Below, piece by piece: positions 24,101 through 34,900 of a stretch of 64,000 nucleotides of DNA; position 1 is the first letter of the stretch, and every line of letters begins with the position of its first letter. The position numbers and the translations under genes are program-made. The DNA is from Carnegiea gigantea (Eukaryota; Streptophyta; Magnoliopsida; Caryophyllales; Cactaceae), in the NCBI GenBank assembly GCA_029747015.1, contig JAKOGI010000051.1:1051501-1115500 (forward strand). Direction: 5' to 3'. The notes under the pieces were generated by a model, which saw only the letters and a list, made by a program, of their open reading frames with translations, had not been told where the DNA came from and did no database searches.

Positions 24101-24647
24101 TCAACAACGCAATCCCATGCTCAGCCGCCGCCACCGTATTAGCCGTCGGCGCATTAACCACCAAGCACCCATGCTCGGTCGCCACCGCCAGATCTACATT
24201 GTCGATACCAACACCAGCCCTTCCGACCACCTTCAACCGGCCACCAGAGGACTCGAACACCTCTCTTGTGACCTTAGTGCCACTTCTCACAATCAGGGCA
24301 TCGCAAAGTGAGATCTTGGTGCATAGTTCTTCTGGGCTTAGATTATACGAGCAATCTACATTTGCGAATGTTTTGAGGAGGTCTAACCCCGCTTCACCGA
24401 GCTTCTCAGCGACCAAAATGGTGGGTTTTGCGTCGAGGGGGGCGGAAACGGTGGATTTCTTCTCGGCTACCGCGGTGAGGCGGAAGAGGGGGTGGCGGGA
24501 AAGGAGGGAGATTGAAGGGGAGAGAGAGAGTTTGGAGGAGAGAGAAAGCTGGGAATTGGTGTTGGTAATGGTGGGATGGAGATTTCTGGGTTTGATATTG
24601 AGAGATGGGTTTGAAGTGAGAGATGTTGAAGCTGTTGAGGCTGCCAT
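21164..24647 (-). CDS. PGDH: D-3-phosphoglycerate dehydrogenase, plastid
   Basis: Oxidises 3-phosphoglycerate to 3-phosphohydroxypyruvate with NAD, the first step of the phosphorylated serine pathway in plastids. Five exons: 24647-24053, 23211-22835, 22739-22629, 22551-22456 and 21835-21164. All introns are GT-AG, and the sum is 1851 bp, giving 616 residues, the usual plant length. The Ser/Thr-rich N-terminus (about 1-70) is a transit peptide. The NAD fold has GFGKVG near 220-225 and VNVARGG with the catalytic Arg; the catalytic His is in TPHLGAST. An allosteric substrate-binding segment follows, then a C-terminal ACT domain (about 540-616) that in this family can bind serine. Intron 1 (24052-23212) carries a tandem duplication. 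Complete, with no defects seen. Confidence 0.96.
23250..23890. repeat. Tandem duplication (about 350 bp) in PGDH intron 1
   Basis: Blocks recur in order at an offset near 350 bp: tccaaaacag at 23281 and 23631, ccttctgtag/ccttctccta at about 23380 and 23691, and a ctcca..aaaagacaaggc block at about 23500 and 23805. The copies are diverged. No coding potential. Confidence 0.75.
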
Positions 24648-24962
24648 TGCAGGCAGATGCAGCAGTTCAAATGAGGATTCTCTGCGTTTCTTTCTGACCC
24701 ACTTGTACAGGGCTCTGTTGTTAATTGTTGCTGATGACGAGGTTGGGTTTTATTTCAGCAAGGATATCTGGGTTGGGTTGGTGAATGGGTTATGGGTGGA
24801 CGTAAATTTGTCAAAAACTCACCCGATTTAAAAAATCGGCCAGAATCTGTGTAAAAATTTTGTTTTTATAGCGAGTGAGCGAAGATTTGTTCTTGTAGGT
24901 TGTAAGATTGTTTGGCAAGTAAAACAAAAGGAAAAATGGTAGGTGAAGAAATAGAAATATCA

Positions 24963-25140
24963 AAGGGTAGCTCAGTGCACAAGCATTTTGCGTTCACGCA
25001 GAGTTCAGGTAAGGGCCCTACTCCAAGGGGTATATTATAGGCAACCTATTCTGACTTTGTTAGTGGCTGATTCCAAGGCTCGAAACCATGACCTTTTGAT
25101 CATACGAAGACAGCCTTACTGTTGATCTAAGGCTCCCCTT
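24963..25140 (+). repeat. SINE-like repeat copy 2
   Basis: The A-box-like start gtagctcagtgcacaagc is followed about 120 bp later by a B-box-like ggctcgaaacc, then tcatacgaagacagcctta and ctaaggctcccc. It is homologous to 20285-20480 and lies just upstream of the PGDH gene, on the plus strand. Confidence 0.7.
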
Positions 25141-26040
25141 CAAATATAATTTTAGTTAAATTGAGTTGTCATGTAGATTAGATATCATTGAACTATATGT
25201 GTCCTACACGAAGAAATTAGTTGTCATTTATATTGATGGGAAGTCTCTCTACAGATAGTAATTTTGATAAGGGTAAGACTGTCTGATCCGGCGAAAATGA
25301 GACCCATATCAAAAAGTGTTGTCTTATATTGATGGGAAATAATTGCACAAATTGGGATGGGTAAGTGCTTCATTTATCTCTTCCATCACCTTTTTTTGTC
25401 CCCACTTCTTTTTCTTTTTCTTTTTTTTTTTTTGAAGGGGAAGCACCGAAGCACTCACACAATCACACTAACAGTATATACTTTTATTATTTTTTTCGAT
25501 TAGTAATAGGGTAAAATTCAAAATAATACTAAGGAGCAAATACAAAAACACCAACTAAAATAAAAACACACGACGTACAAAATGAGAGAATAAATCTCTC
25601 AATCACATCATGACAGTTAAGATAATGCTTTCACTTTCAAATTGCACTTTGCAGGCGTTGTGCTAAAGGAGTGGAGTAAAATTTTTCTTCATATTCTCAT
25701 TGAGTCATTGACATTTGACAGCAACCATCACTACCATCATCGAAGGAGTCGGTGAATTTACTCTTTCTCCAACTCATCCAGAAATTTAGGGCTCCAAGTT
25801 TTTCCTTTTCTTTTGTCTGTTTCTGATCCAGGCCTCATTCTCAAAGGGCCGGATGGACCTACCCGTGGGAGCATGGACATCAAGCTAACTTAGCCCGCTG
25901 GATCTTCAATATTTAAATATTGAAGATCACCCATACGACAAATATAGTGAAAAATTATGTACATGAGACCTAAAAACATATACTCGGAGATATGTAATAT
26001 GATATATTTAGTAGCAGTATAATTGAAGTCATAAGCTTAT
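25141..26040. other. Intergenic, AT-rich, no gene
   Basis: Nothing recognised apart from a T-rich low-complexity run at about 25410-25435. Confidence 0.5.
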
Positions 26041-26046
26041 CTACAG

Positions 26047-26376
26047 GGCCTGTTCTTTTCATTTGGAAAATATGAATTGTTAAATAGGTAAAATTAATTA
26101 AGATTAATAGAAGTGCATTAAAGGAGATAGAAATGAGTATTTTTTTACTGAAGTGAATTAAAGTTGGTCAAAGTAGGTCGAAGTGAATTGAAGTGAATTG
26201 AAGTTGATTGAAATAGATTAAATTTTTTTATACGATGAGTAGAAGTTGCTTAAAATAGTAAAAGTGAATTAAAATTAGTTGAAGTGAGTTTTTTTATTAA
26301 AGTTGGTGAGGTAAGTTGAAGTTAATTAAAGTTCATTGAGGCTAATAAATTGGAATTTATCAACAAAAAGAACAGC
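26047..26376. mobile_element. MITE, possibly hAT-like
   Basis: Short terminal inverted repeats (GCCTGTTCTTTT at the left, its near complement AAAAAGAACAGC at the right) bound about 330 bp. The flanks share ATCTAC (26039-26044 and 26077+300, that is 26377-26382), compatible with a hAT-size target duplication of which six bases are conserved. The interior is made of degenerate gaagtgaatt/gttgaa units. It carries no transposase. Confidence 0.6.
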
Positions 26377-26789
26377 ATCTACCTATTGTAAAATCACGGT
26401 AAAGCCTTCAATGCCTCAGAAAAGAACCCTATTCAAAGACAAAAAGAAGCGAAGTACTCCAAATTGTACAATTATATACTTATTACTCATACACATCATC
26501 AATCCATGATGGATACGGAAACTTGGTCACACCCCCCAAGGAGGGGGAAAGATGGCACACCATGAAGGCATGAACTACAGCATTTCCATATTGTCAAACA
26601 GGGAAAAATCCTCCCACGTTATACATCGCAATGTTGGTCGAAATTGATCGTGAAATTTAAGGGAAGAAGCCTCATCAATCATCATTCATCTAGACCAGCC
26701 CTGAAAATAATAAACCAGAAAGCCCATATTCTACCATCCTGGAAATGGCGACCACACAACGTTAAACACAAGAGAACTCTGGTGTCACA

Positions 26790-28467
26790 TTAGCTCTTCA
26801 AATGGTGAGAAATGAAAAATGAAAACGACAATAAAACAGACCCAGTGAAGGCCAGAAGAAAGCAAGAAACATAGAAGAGCGAAGCAGGGATATGTGATTT
26901 GCCTTTTGAATCAGAACACGGAAGAGGCTTCTCAGGAGAGACTGCAGGTGGTTGAAAATGGCAGAGATAGGCATCAGCCAACATCAAGCCTAGTTGAACC
27001 TGGGACTCGGTAGTTAAGTGAAGATTGTCATTGTTGAGTTTCAACCCCTTTGCATCCACACAGACCAAATTTGGAACCTTCATCCCCAGCTGCACTGCTC
27101 GCACCTTCTCCATATACTTTTCGTCTCCTGATGCAAGCGCCACCTGATTCAAGCACTTACTCCCATAAACGTTCGAATACATAGAACCAAAAGCTCACAC
27201 ACACATAATCTATGTAGACCCTTTTCAGGTTGGGATAATTATCCCAGCATCAAGCTCCAATTCAACATGATAGCAGTCCTTTTGGTCAGAAAATACTTCT
27301 TTCTTAGCTTCTAACACGGTGCTTTAGATGTTAATCCATCCAAACCAAACCATTACCTCAGAATCCCATTGAGAGTAGGGTTTGATCAAGGCAGGGGTTT
27401 AGATTTTCTTATTGGGGTTTTGTGGGAGGTGCAAATGCCAATATAAGCGGGATTTGAATCAATGACTCTAAATAACAAAATTTCTTTTACGGCTCCGATA
27501 TCAGTAACCTCACACCTACCACAGAATTGCACAAAGCTATTGTAGATGCTTACATTTCAATATATTATCCCAACTCCATCTACATTGTAAATTTTCACAA
27601 TTTTTCACCGGTGAACAATATCAGATTTGATAAAGGCGGAACTAAATAGTACAAAGGAGTAATGACACTAATCTAAATGTCTGATCTGCTGCTTAAACTA
27701 GCCAAGCTGAAGAATATATTATCAGTTCATCATATTCATGTCCGTGGTCAAAATTAATCCGTCATACTGAACTAAAGAATGCGTAAAACAGTTAAGTTCT
27801 GTTCTTCCAAAATTCAATCAATTCTTGTGAAGTTCAACTCGGATTCAAACACGGCAAAAATGAACCACCCACGAAAAAAAAAGAAGCTAAAGTGAACACC
27901 AAAATACAAGACAGTGAGATTAAGAACCTGGATAATTGGAAGCAAGGGCAACTTCAGATCCTCCCGGAGATCAGCAACCAACTTCTCCATCCTCCCTTGA
28001 TACGCCGCCGCATCCTCCGCCGTGAGGGTGTCGCTCTCCCCTTGGTACCACAGCACCGCCTTTATCTCTCCTCCATCCGCCACCGCAGCCTCAGCCCTCT
28101 TGACCATACTCTCATACAGCTTCTCCCCACGGGCCCACTCCTTGATGGCGGTCCCACCGACGGCGCAAGGCACGAGCCCGAGGGTACCGCCCAGGCGCTC
28201 CCTCACTGCGTTGGCGAAGGCCATGCCGGGCCCCACCCCGCAGGCCTTGCTTCTGTCAATGTCGGCGTGTAGAGGGTCACGCGCCTCCTCCCAGCAGAGG
28301 TGGGCGGTGAGGCGGAGGATCGATGGGTGGGGGCGGCACTGCGGCGGAACGACGCCGTCCCAGTGCTTGTGGCGGTGGTGGTGGTGGGTTTCGGTGATAA
28401 TGCCCCCTCGCCCTGCCATGTTGCTCTGGCCGGAGAGGATGAAGATCTGTTTGCATTTTCCCGACAT
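26790..28467 (-). CDS. SASA-family carbohydrate esterase (At4g34215-like) with C-terminal membrane tail
   Basis: Member of the sialate O-acetylesterase-like (SASA/CE6) SGNH hydrolases, probably removing acetyl groups from cell-wall sugars; the substrate is unknown. Two exons: 28467-27928 (540 bp) and 27143-26790 (354 bp), phase 0, 297 residues. Nucleophile Ser15 lies in GQSNM. GTAIKEW and LWYQGESD form the next conserved blocks, and DNLHLT supplies Asp219 and His222, so the catalytic set looks complete. Residues about 268-297 are a hydrophobic stretch ending SHHLKS that could anchor the protein, an extension beyond the usual length of about 260. A His-rich loop (about 28-36) is also present. 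A Helitron end and a MITE lie about 200 bp upstream of its start. Confidence 0.9.
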
Positions 28468-28675
28468 TTTTGAGTCGGATTGGATTCAATTGGGAGTTGA
28501 ATTTGGAGAGACCGCACTCAATTGGGAATTGAATTTAGGAATTCTGGTGGGGATTTTGACTTTTTGGTATTCGTTGAGATGTTGGTTGTTGAAGGATGGA
28601 CTGAATTTTAAGCCTTTTTTTAAAAAAAAAAAAAAAATCTCCTCCGAGGCTTTGGGCAATTGGGCTTTCCTATTT

Positions 28676-29340
28676 ACTAGTGCTAGAGCAAATCCAACTA
28701 TGAGCCAATTTTTTGGCTCATTAGTGGAACCTACTACTGTTACTTCAATTATCTTTTAAACTTTTTACATCACAATCCTCGTTTTCTTCAGTGGAAGACT
28801 CACTACTTTATCTTATCAAATAAAATAATACATATAAACCCTACATCTAACTATAAAATAATACCTATAAATCCACTCCATAATACACAAGTTTATTTTT
28901 AGAATTAAAAAAAGAAAAACTAATAAAAAATATTTTTAAAAAATAAAATAAACCTCACGAGTGAGCTCGGGACTCCGAGGCTCCCTGTGTGGTGTGAGGC
29001 GTTAGTTTGTTGATGCAGTTCTTCCCTCACCTCGCCACACTCTCTCTCCTCCTTTTCCTCCTCGCAAGCCAACCATTGTTTCTGCTTTTATACCCTTACA
29101 ATGCAAGGATATTAATCAATTTTTATTTTAATAATATTAGTATAAATAATTAATAGAAAGATATTATTTTAAAAGTATATTAATAATTTTATAATGTAAT
29201 TATTGTTTCCTCCATGTTTTCCTTTAAAATCACCGTAAATTGCTTTTGTTTTCATATGATAAGGATTTACCATTCACCATTTTTTTATGATTCTCGAACA
29301 CATAGTAATGTGATTAATTTGTGATGGTTATTTTTTTAGT
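28676..29340 (-). mobile_element. Helitron 3' end, split by a MITE
   Basis: ACTAGTG at 28676-28682 plus TATACCC and the hairpin CCTTACAATGCAAGG from about 29091 rebuild the same terminus seen intact at 54029-54055. Homology to 53790-54039 continues to about 29340 on the opposite strand. The two halves are separated by the MITE at 28686-29087. The 5' end of the Helitron was not found. Confidence 0.75.
28686..29087. mobile_element. Harbinger/Tourist-like MITE inserted in a Helitron terminus
   Basis: Starts GAGCAAATCCAAC and ends in an imperfect complement (about ATTGTTTCTGCTT), flanked by CTA (28683-28685) and TTA (29088-29090), a slightly decayed 3-bp target duplication. It has an AT-rich middle and a GC-rich block near the right end, as in the related copies at 55-60 kb. 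Non-coding. Confidence 0.65.
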
Positions 29341-29664
29341 CAAATTTATGAGCATTGTACTAAAGAGAAGGAAGTTTGTAAACTAAAAGGTTGATTCATA
29401 AATTGATATGGGAAACGTAGGCCCCCAATTCTCAAATGAGATTAGGTCCAGATGGATGTAGCCAGCCCAGCGCGGCCCATTCCCCCACCCACCCAAAAAA
29501 AAATCAAAAAAAAAAACCAAAAAAACCTAAACAAATAGAAACCCTTCCTCCGGGCCTCATTTAGTCATTTGCTAGCTGGGATCTAGGGCTGATTTGTTTC
29601 CTTTCTTCCCCAGGAGAGAGCCTCTGCAATTTTTATTTTTTTTTTTTTTTGGTGGGGGTTCCCA

Positions 29665-30861
29665 ATGCAATTTCAAGCAACAACTATGAGCGAAGCTCAT
29701 GACTGGTCACTAATGGCGACTGACATTCTAGCCACTATATTCGAATACCTCAACGACTCCGACGTCGATCGTCGTAGAATCAGCGGTGTCTGCACCTCCT
29801 GGCGTTTCGCTGTCTCTCTCCTACCTACAACTGCTACTCTTGATTCCAGGTTGAATCTGCCCCACTTCCATTTACGTCATTATCGCTTTTCCTGCATGCT
29901 TAAGAAGAACACGTTATACCTTCTTTCCTCTCCTCAATCCCCTTCTAGGGTTTGGCTTATTCGGGTCGCACGACCCGAACCCCATAAACGGGTACTCTAT
30001 AACCCTTTGTTTTCCGGTAACTCGCCATGCCCACCTCAAATTCAAGGCCCCCAACACTACTACATTCTCAATTTGCTAAGGGATTATCGGATTTTGCGAG
30101 CAGCTAAATCTTATGCGGTAGTTTTCAGCCTTCTTCGTACAGTCGTAGACGATACCTCCGATAGTTCTAGATTACTCCCTTGTGTTCCTTGGATCGTGCC
30201 ATCTGATCAACCTCGAAAGATCGTTGTGACTCCGACTCTGAAATACATCTTCATCCTCTTTAAATCTGGAAAACTTGGTCTTGGGTGTGAAAAAGAATGG
30301 ATTAACTTTGAGACTGAGTGCCGCGGTTTCAAGGACATCGTATTCTACAACGATGATTTCTATGCAATAGATGAGAAAGGAGTTGTAGTTAAAATCGCGC
30401 TGAAACATGGGTCAAGTACTGAAGCTCAGCTTATCCCTGTGATTACGAGTGCTACTCCTTTGCTAAAGGTGGAACATCCCTGCTTGGTAACATCAAATGG
30501 GAATTTATATCTAGTACTCATTAAGAAAAATGATGAAGAACTTGAGAAGCCTGTTGAATGCAGCACCTTTATGTTCAAACAACACTCGCCTGCTTGGGAA
30601 CAGGTTCAAAGCCTTGGGGATAGGGTGTTGTTTCTCCTTAACCATGTCAATTTCTCATTTTCGGCTACCGATCTTGGATGGAGCAAAGGGAATCTCATCT
30701 ACTTCCTCGATCAGGAAGTTTCCAAGAGAGGTCTTAAGGGAGATGGTATGAAGCTTATCAAGGTGTGTGACTTGGAGAATTCAAGGATTTCCACTCCGAA
30801 AGATCTCCCTCAGCCTGTGTTTTGGCCTCCTCCCGAGTGGGTTACACTTACGCCCAATTAA
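29665..30861 (+). CDS. F-box protein of the DUF295/SKIP23 type
   Basis: Intronless, 398 residues. F-box at about residues 13-55 (DWSLMATDILATIFEYLNDS), which in this family binds SKP1 in an SCF ubiquitin ligase. The C-terminal two thirds has the beta-rich DUF295 pattern, with blocks such as ALKHGSSTEAQL and LYLVLIKKND and the late block AFSATDLGWSKGN-like near residue 335. The substrate is unknown. Met8 (MSEAHDW) is an alternative start; both precede the F-box. A T-rich run lies just before the start. No frame damage. Single-exon structure is normal for this large plant family. Confidence 0.88.
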   Translation: MQFQATTMSEAHDWSLMATDILATIFEYLNDSDVDRRRISGVCTSWRFAVSLLPTTATLDSRLNLPHFHLRHYRFSCMLKKNTLYLLSSPQSPSRVWLIRVARPEPHKRVLYNPLFSGNSPCPPQIQGPQHYYILNLLRDYRILRAAKSYAVVFSLLRTVVDDTSDSSRLLPCVPWIVPSDQPRKIVVTPTLKYIFILFKSGKLGLGCEKEWINFETECRGFKDIVFYNDDFYAIDEKGVVVKIALKHGSSTEAQLIPVITSATPLLKVEHPCLVTSNGNLYLVLIKKNDEELEKPVECSTFMFKQHSPAWEQVQSLGDRVLFLLNHVNFSFSATDLGWSKGNLIYFLDQEVSKRGLKGDGMKLIKVCDLENSRISTPKDLPQPVFWPPPEWVTLTPN

Positions 30862-31990
30862 TTGAGCTATGTATGTTTTAACTTTGCCTCTACCTTCATT
30901 TTATCAAGAAGCCCTATTGTGCTTCGAGTAGGTTGATGAGTACATTAAAGTTTGCTTATGTTATGCCATTTAGCCGAATATTTATGCACTACTAGTATGT
31001 TCTTTGTCCTTTGCTATGATTAATTACTTTGACATACTCAATGCATATTGTCTGCTTTGTGAAATTCGACAATTTTTGAGACTTTAACTTTCTTCTGTCC
31101 CAAGAAGAAACACTTAGAATATCGAGCATTTTATTAGAACCCGACTAGCCAAAATTTGGAGCAATTCATCTCCAATTGTGTTCAAGAGAGGAGCAAGAGG
31201 GCATCAAGCCATGTTTAATTTCTCATGAAACATCTAATTTTCAGGCTCTAATGTATAGTACTTTTCCTGAGAGGACAGTAAATTTCTCTTATTAGATGTT
31301 ACAAAACGTGAAGCTGTATTAAACTTAATCATTTAAAACTCCCACTTTATCCTTTCCATCAAACCCAAAAAAACAAAACAAAAAGCCAAAAAAATCCCAC
31401 CTTATCGTTGAGCAAAATCAGGAGCTACCCAGTGAGAGTTTTAAGGCTATCAAATGCAGCTCTGCATGGGGCTCTTCATCCCTCCTTCTTGGGTTAAGTG
31501 GCGTTGCCCTAATCTCGACAATGTTGACTGTAGATCGGATGGCTCGAAGTTTCTTGATGATGACTATCAATTTTTTGTGTTTAACTTAGATTATGTTTAT
31601 GGTGTACTTGAATCTCTGTTATGTATTCAAGGACAAATCAATTAAGTAAAATATGTTTAAATTTTCTTTCATATCGTACTTGTTTGTGTGGAGATGTTCT
31701 TCGATTCGAAGCAGTCAGTTCAGTCATGCAAATATGCTTCAATGTGGATAGTTTTATCCTTCACATCTCAAACCAGTACAAAGAAAACTCCTATCATAAT
31801 AAAAGGAAGTCAAATGTACATAGAATATATAATGCTTCTGAAACCTTCTATTAATACTAGCAGATTACAATATTATCATATGATCAAGCTGACCAATTAG
31901 TCTACAAAAACAATTATGGGAAATTTTCATCCAAAAAAACAACCGAAAAAGGGACCAAAAGATTAAAAAAAAAAAGAAAAGATGATGGAC
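30862..31990. other. Intergenic between F-box and receptor-like kinase genes
   Basis: 3' flank of the F-box gene followed by AT-rich DNA to the end of the convergent kinase gene. No further gene or repeat recognised. Confidence 0.5.
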
Positions 31991-31991
31991 A

Positions 31992-34900
31992 TTAATGAAA
32001 GATCTTGTCAAGAACTTGGAGAGCTTCTTTCATGGAGGGTCTCTTATGGGGCACCAAAGACGCACAACTAAACCCTAACTTAAATATACCCATCATGACT
32101 TCCTCTTTGCCCTGTATTTCAGCCCTGAGCCCAACATCAGCCATTCTCAAAACCCAATACCTGTCCTCAAGCCCAATACTTGGTGTCCACTGGCCCAACT
32201 CCTTGTCCATGTATGCCTTTCCAGTGAAAAGCTCTAGCAAGACGATCCCAAATGAGTACACATCCCATTTTGGGCTTGGCTTGATGTTCTTCAATGACTC
32301 GGGGGCCTGGTAAGGTGATGCGCAATTGGGGTAGCTAAATGGGCTTATATATGGGCTGCCGCTCACCGACATTTCTTGGGCCCCATCGTGGGACCTCTTG
32401 CTACCAAATTGACGGGCTGAGCCGCCAACTTTAGTGCCATGGACTAGCCAAATGAGCCCAAGATCACTGATGATGGGGTCCATATCGGGCGTCAGGAGGA
32501 TGTTGCTAGGTTTGATGTTGCCATGCACAAATCTCTTCTCATGGATGTAGGCTAAGCCCCTAGCAAGTCCTCTTGCGATCTTCAACCGAGTTAAGAGGGG
32601 TAGATGGTATGGTGTGGGACCATTTTTTCCTACAAGTTCGTAAAAGTAAATCAAAATAATGTGAAAATCAGCATTAGTGAAAGTAAAAGCAATAGCATAA
32701 ACCATAAAAAGATGAAGCAATCATGCAATATGACTCCAAAATGACTTTATAAAAAGCTCCCTTAAATTAAGGTGTTCAACTTCAACATGCACTTTTAACT
32801 CCTTAGGTTGCATGAATGTCCTTTGTTTTGGGTGCCACAAAACGGGGAAGATAGTCAAAAAGAAGATACAAAGCAAAGCTGAATGTTGGCTTTGATTACT
32901 TGTGTGAGCTTTCATGACAAAAACAGTACGGTACAACATAGATTCCTCAGATAACTACTAAACAAATAAATAAATAAGCTACTTTGAGTACAACTAGGGG
33001 AAACATTTTGGCCCCAACAGGCAATAGGCAACAAGCATGGGATGTGTGATATGATTGAGTTTTTAAAGTTACTGTTTGCCCTCACATTAAATTTAGGTGC
33101 AGAAATCAAAGTGTCCCACACCCAAAAGGAAAAGAAGTTGGTAGGACTAAAAGCCCTGTCGTTTTCATGATGGTTCTGAGGATGAAAACCTGCTTTTTGT
33201 CTTGGAGATTTTACTTTGTAATAGGTGCATATATGATGCATGTACACCGTAGGCGTATATGATACACGAATACCGTATCATGTGAATTGCGATGGTCTCA
33301 TTCGAATACTTCTCATGAGACTTAACTTAAAAAGAAAAAAATCCTTCACGTAGGCTCATGGAAAACAACAACAACAACAACAACAGACTCCTCCCCGTGT
33401 AGATCTGCTAGTTGAGATTGGCATCAAAAGAATACAAATGAATATATTCGTAATGTAGACAGTCAATCCTAAAATATTAAGATTAGTATGGAAAGCGAGC
33501 AAACACACAGTCAGAACACTATAGAATACAGACAACATTTCCTATTACTACATCAAATGCCAACAAAAGGCATAATGTTGTGTTGTTTTGTCCTTGTATG
33601 AGATGGTCAAGTTTTTCTATGTAGCATACTGGCATGGCAGAAATCTTAAACTATCATCATCAGAAAGTGTGGAAATTTTAGGCCGCTAGACATATAGCAT
33701 TATGACTTAAAATCACCTCTTCACTCAAAGACATGAAACACTAGTGATTTCCCCTCCCTCCACAAACATGCCCCCTAGGCCCTTTATACCTGTCTTTTTC
33801 GCATATACCTCCTCTCACCTTGTCCTTCGGATCTCATATCCTATATCTTTACAAATAGAGACATCAAATATCGATATAGATAACATTCAAGTATAAATCT
33901 ACATACGAACTCAAAATCTTTACCTATGAATCTAGTCCGTGGTCAAAAGCTTTTCTACTTGAGACAAACATCACGGGCTTTTAGGCAAAGCAGAGAGAAT
34001 TTTGCCAGAGAAAATGCTACAATCAAAGCTGTGCCACCATGGGCATATATTGTTGATTAATCTGTGCCCTTATGCTTAAAAAACACATCCAAAGTGCAAC
34101 TGATTCCTAGAAAATGGCTGGCTGGAACTCCCTGGGAAATGCACCCCATAAACTGATGTGTTCCTTCACAGTTCATTAGTAAAAACTAGTGCCTGGCAGG
34201 TGGCTACTTAGTACTAAACCCTACCTTATACCTAATGTCAAGACTAAAAATGCAGCCTTCATCTGGATAATCATAGTTTTCAAGCCTGCTTGTCTTAACA
34301 AATTTGCCAAAAGAAAATGAAACTATCTCACAAGAAAACAGAATATCCCCCGTTCTTTTTAAAAGAATGCAAGGAAAAAACAGAACATTGCCAATTTGCC
34401 ACAAGATAACCCATGAAAATGTATGATTATGGCACAGAATAAAGCAGCATCCTTCATGAACAAATTTACTTGCATATATGAATCAAAGTGAGTTCTTTTG
34501 GCTTTTGAGCCATTGTTTTACTAGAATCGACTTACTGTAATCAAAGTGAGGTTTTAGAGGCAACACAACCTTGAAAGCAAAGAGGTAAGGGATAAAAATA
34601 GGGATAAGAACTTACGGTAAGCAGAAGTAGCAAGGCTGCCATTAGAGACATAGTCATAGATGACAAGCTTCTCATCAGAACCCCAGTAAAACCCTCGAAC
34701 CCGAACCAAATTTGGGTGTCGAAGCTTTGCTATGGTCCTAACTTGCCCTTCAAAATCCTTGAGCTTTTCAAACCCACTGTCCCCCAACCTTCTGACTGCA
34801 AATGTAGTGCCGTTTTGCAGCACAGCCTTGTACACAATGCTTGATCCGCTCGCACCCAGAATGTATGCTGAAGCCTTTAACAAAGTCTCAACTTCAAGCT

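Noticed and set aside
24058..24831. Long plus-strand open frame (257 codons)
   Set aside because: It is antisense to PGDH exon 1; the minus strand gives a complete known protein, so this is a shadow frame.
28022..28759. Plus-strand open frame of 245 codons
   Set aside because: Antisense to the esterase exon 1, and it runs into a low-complexity A run and the MITE; no family resemblance.
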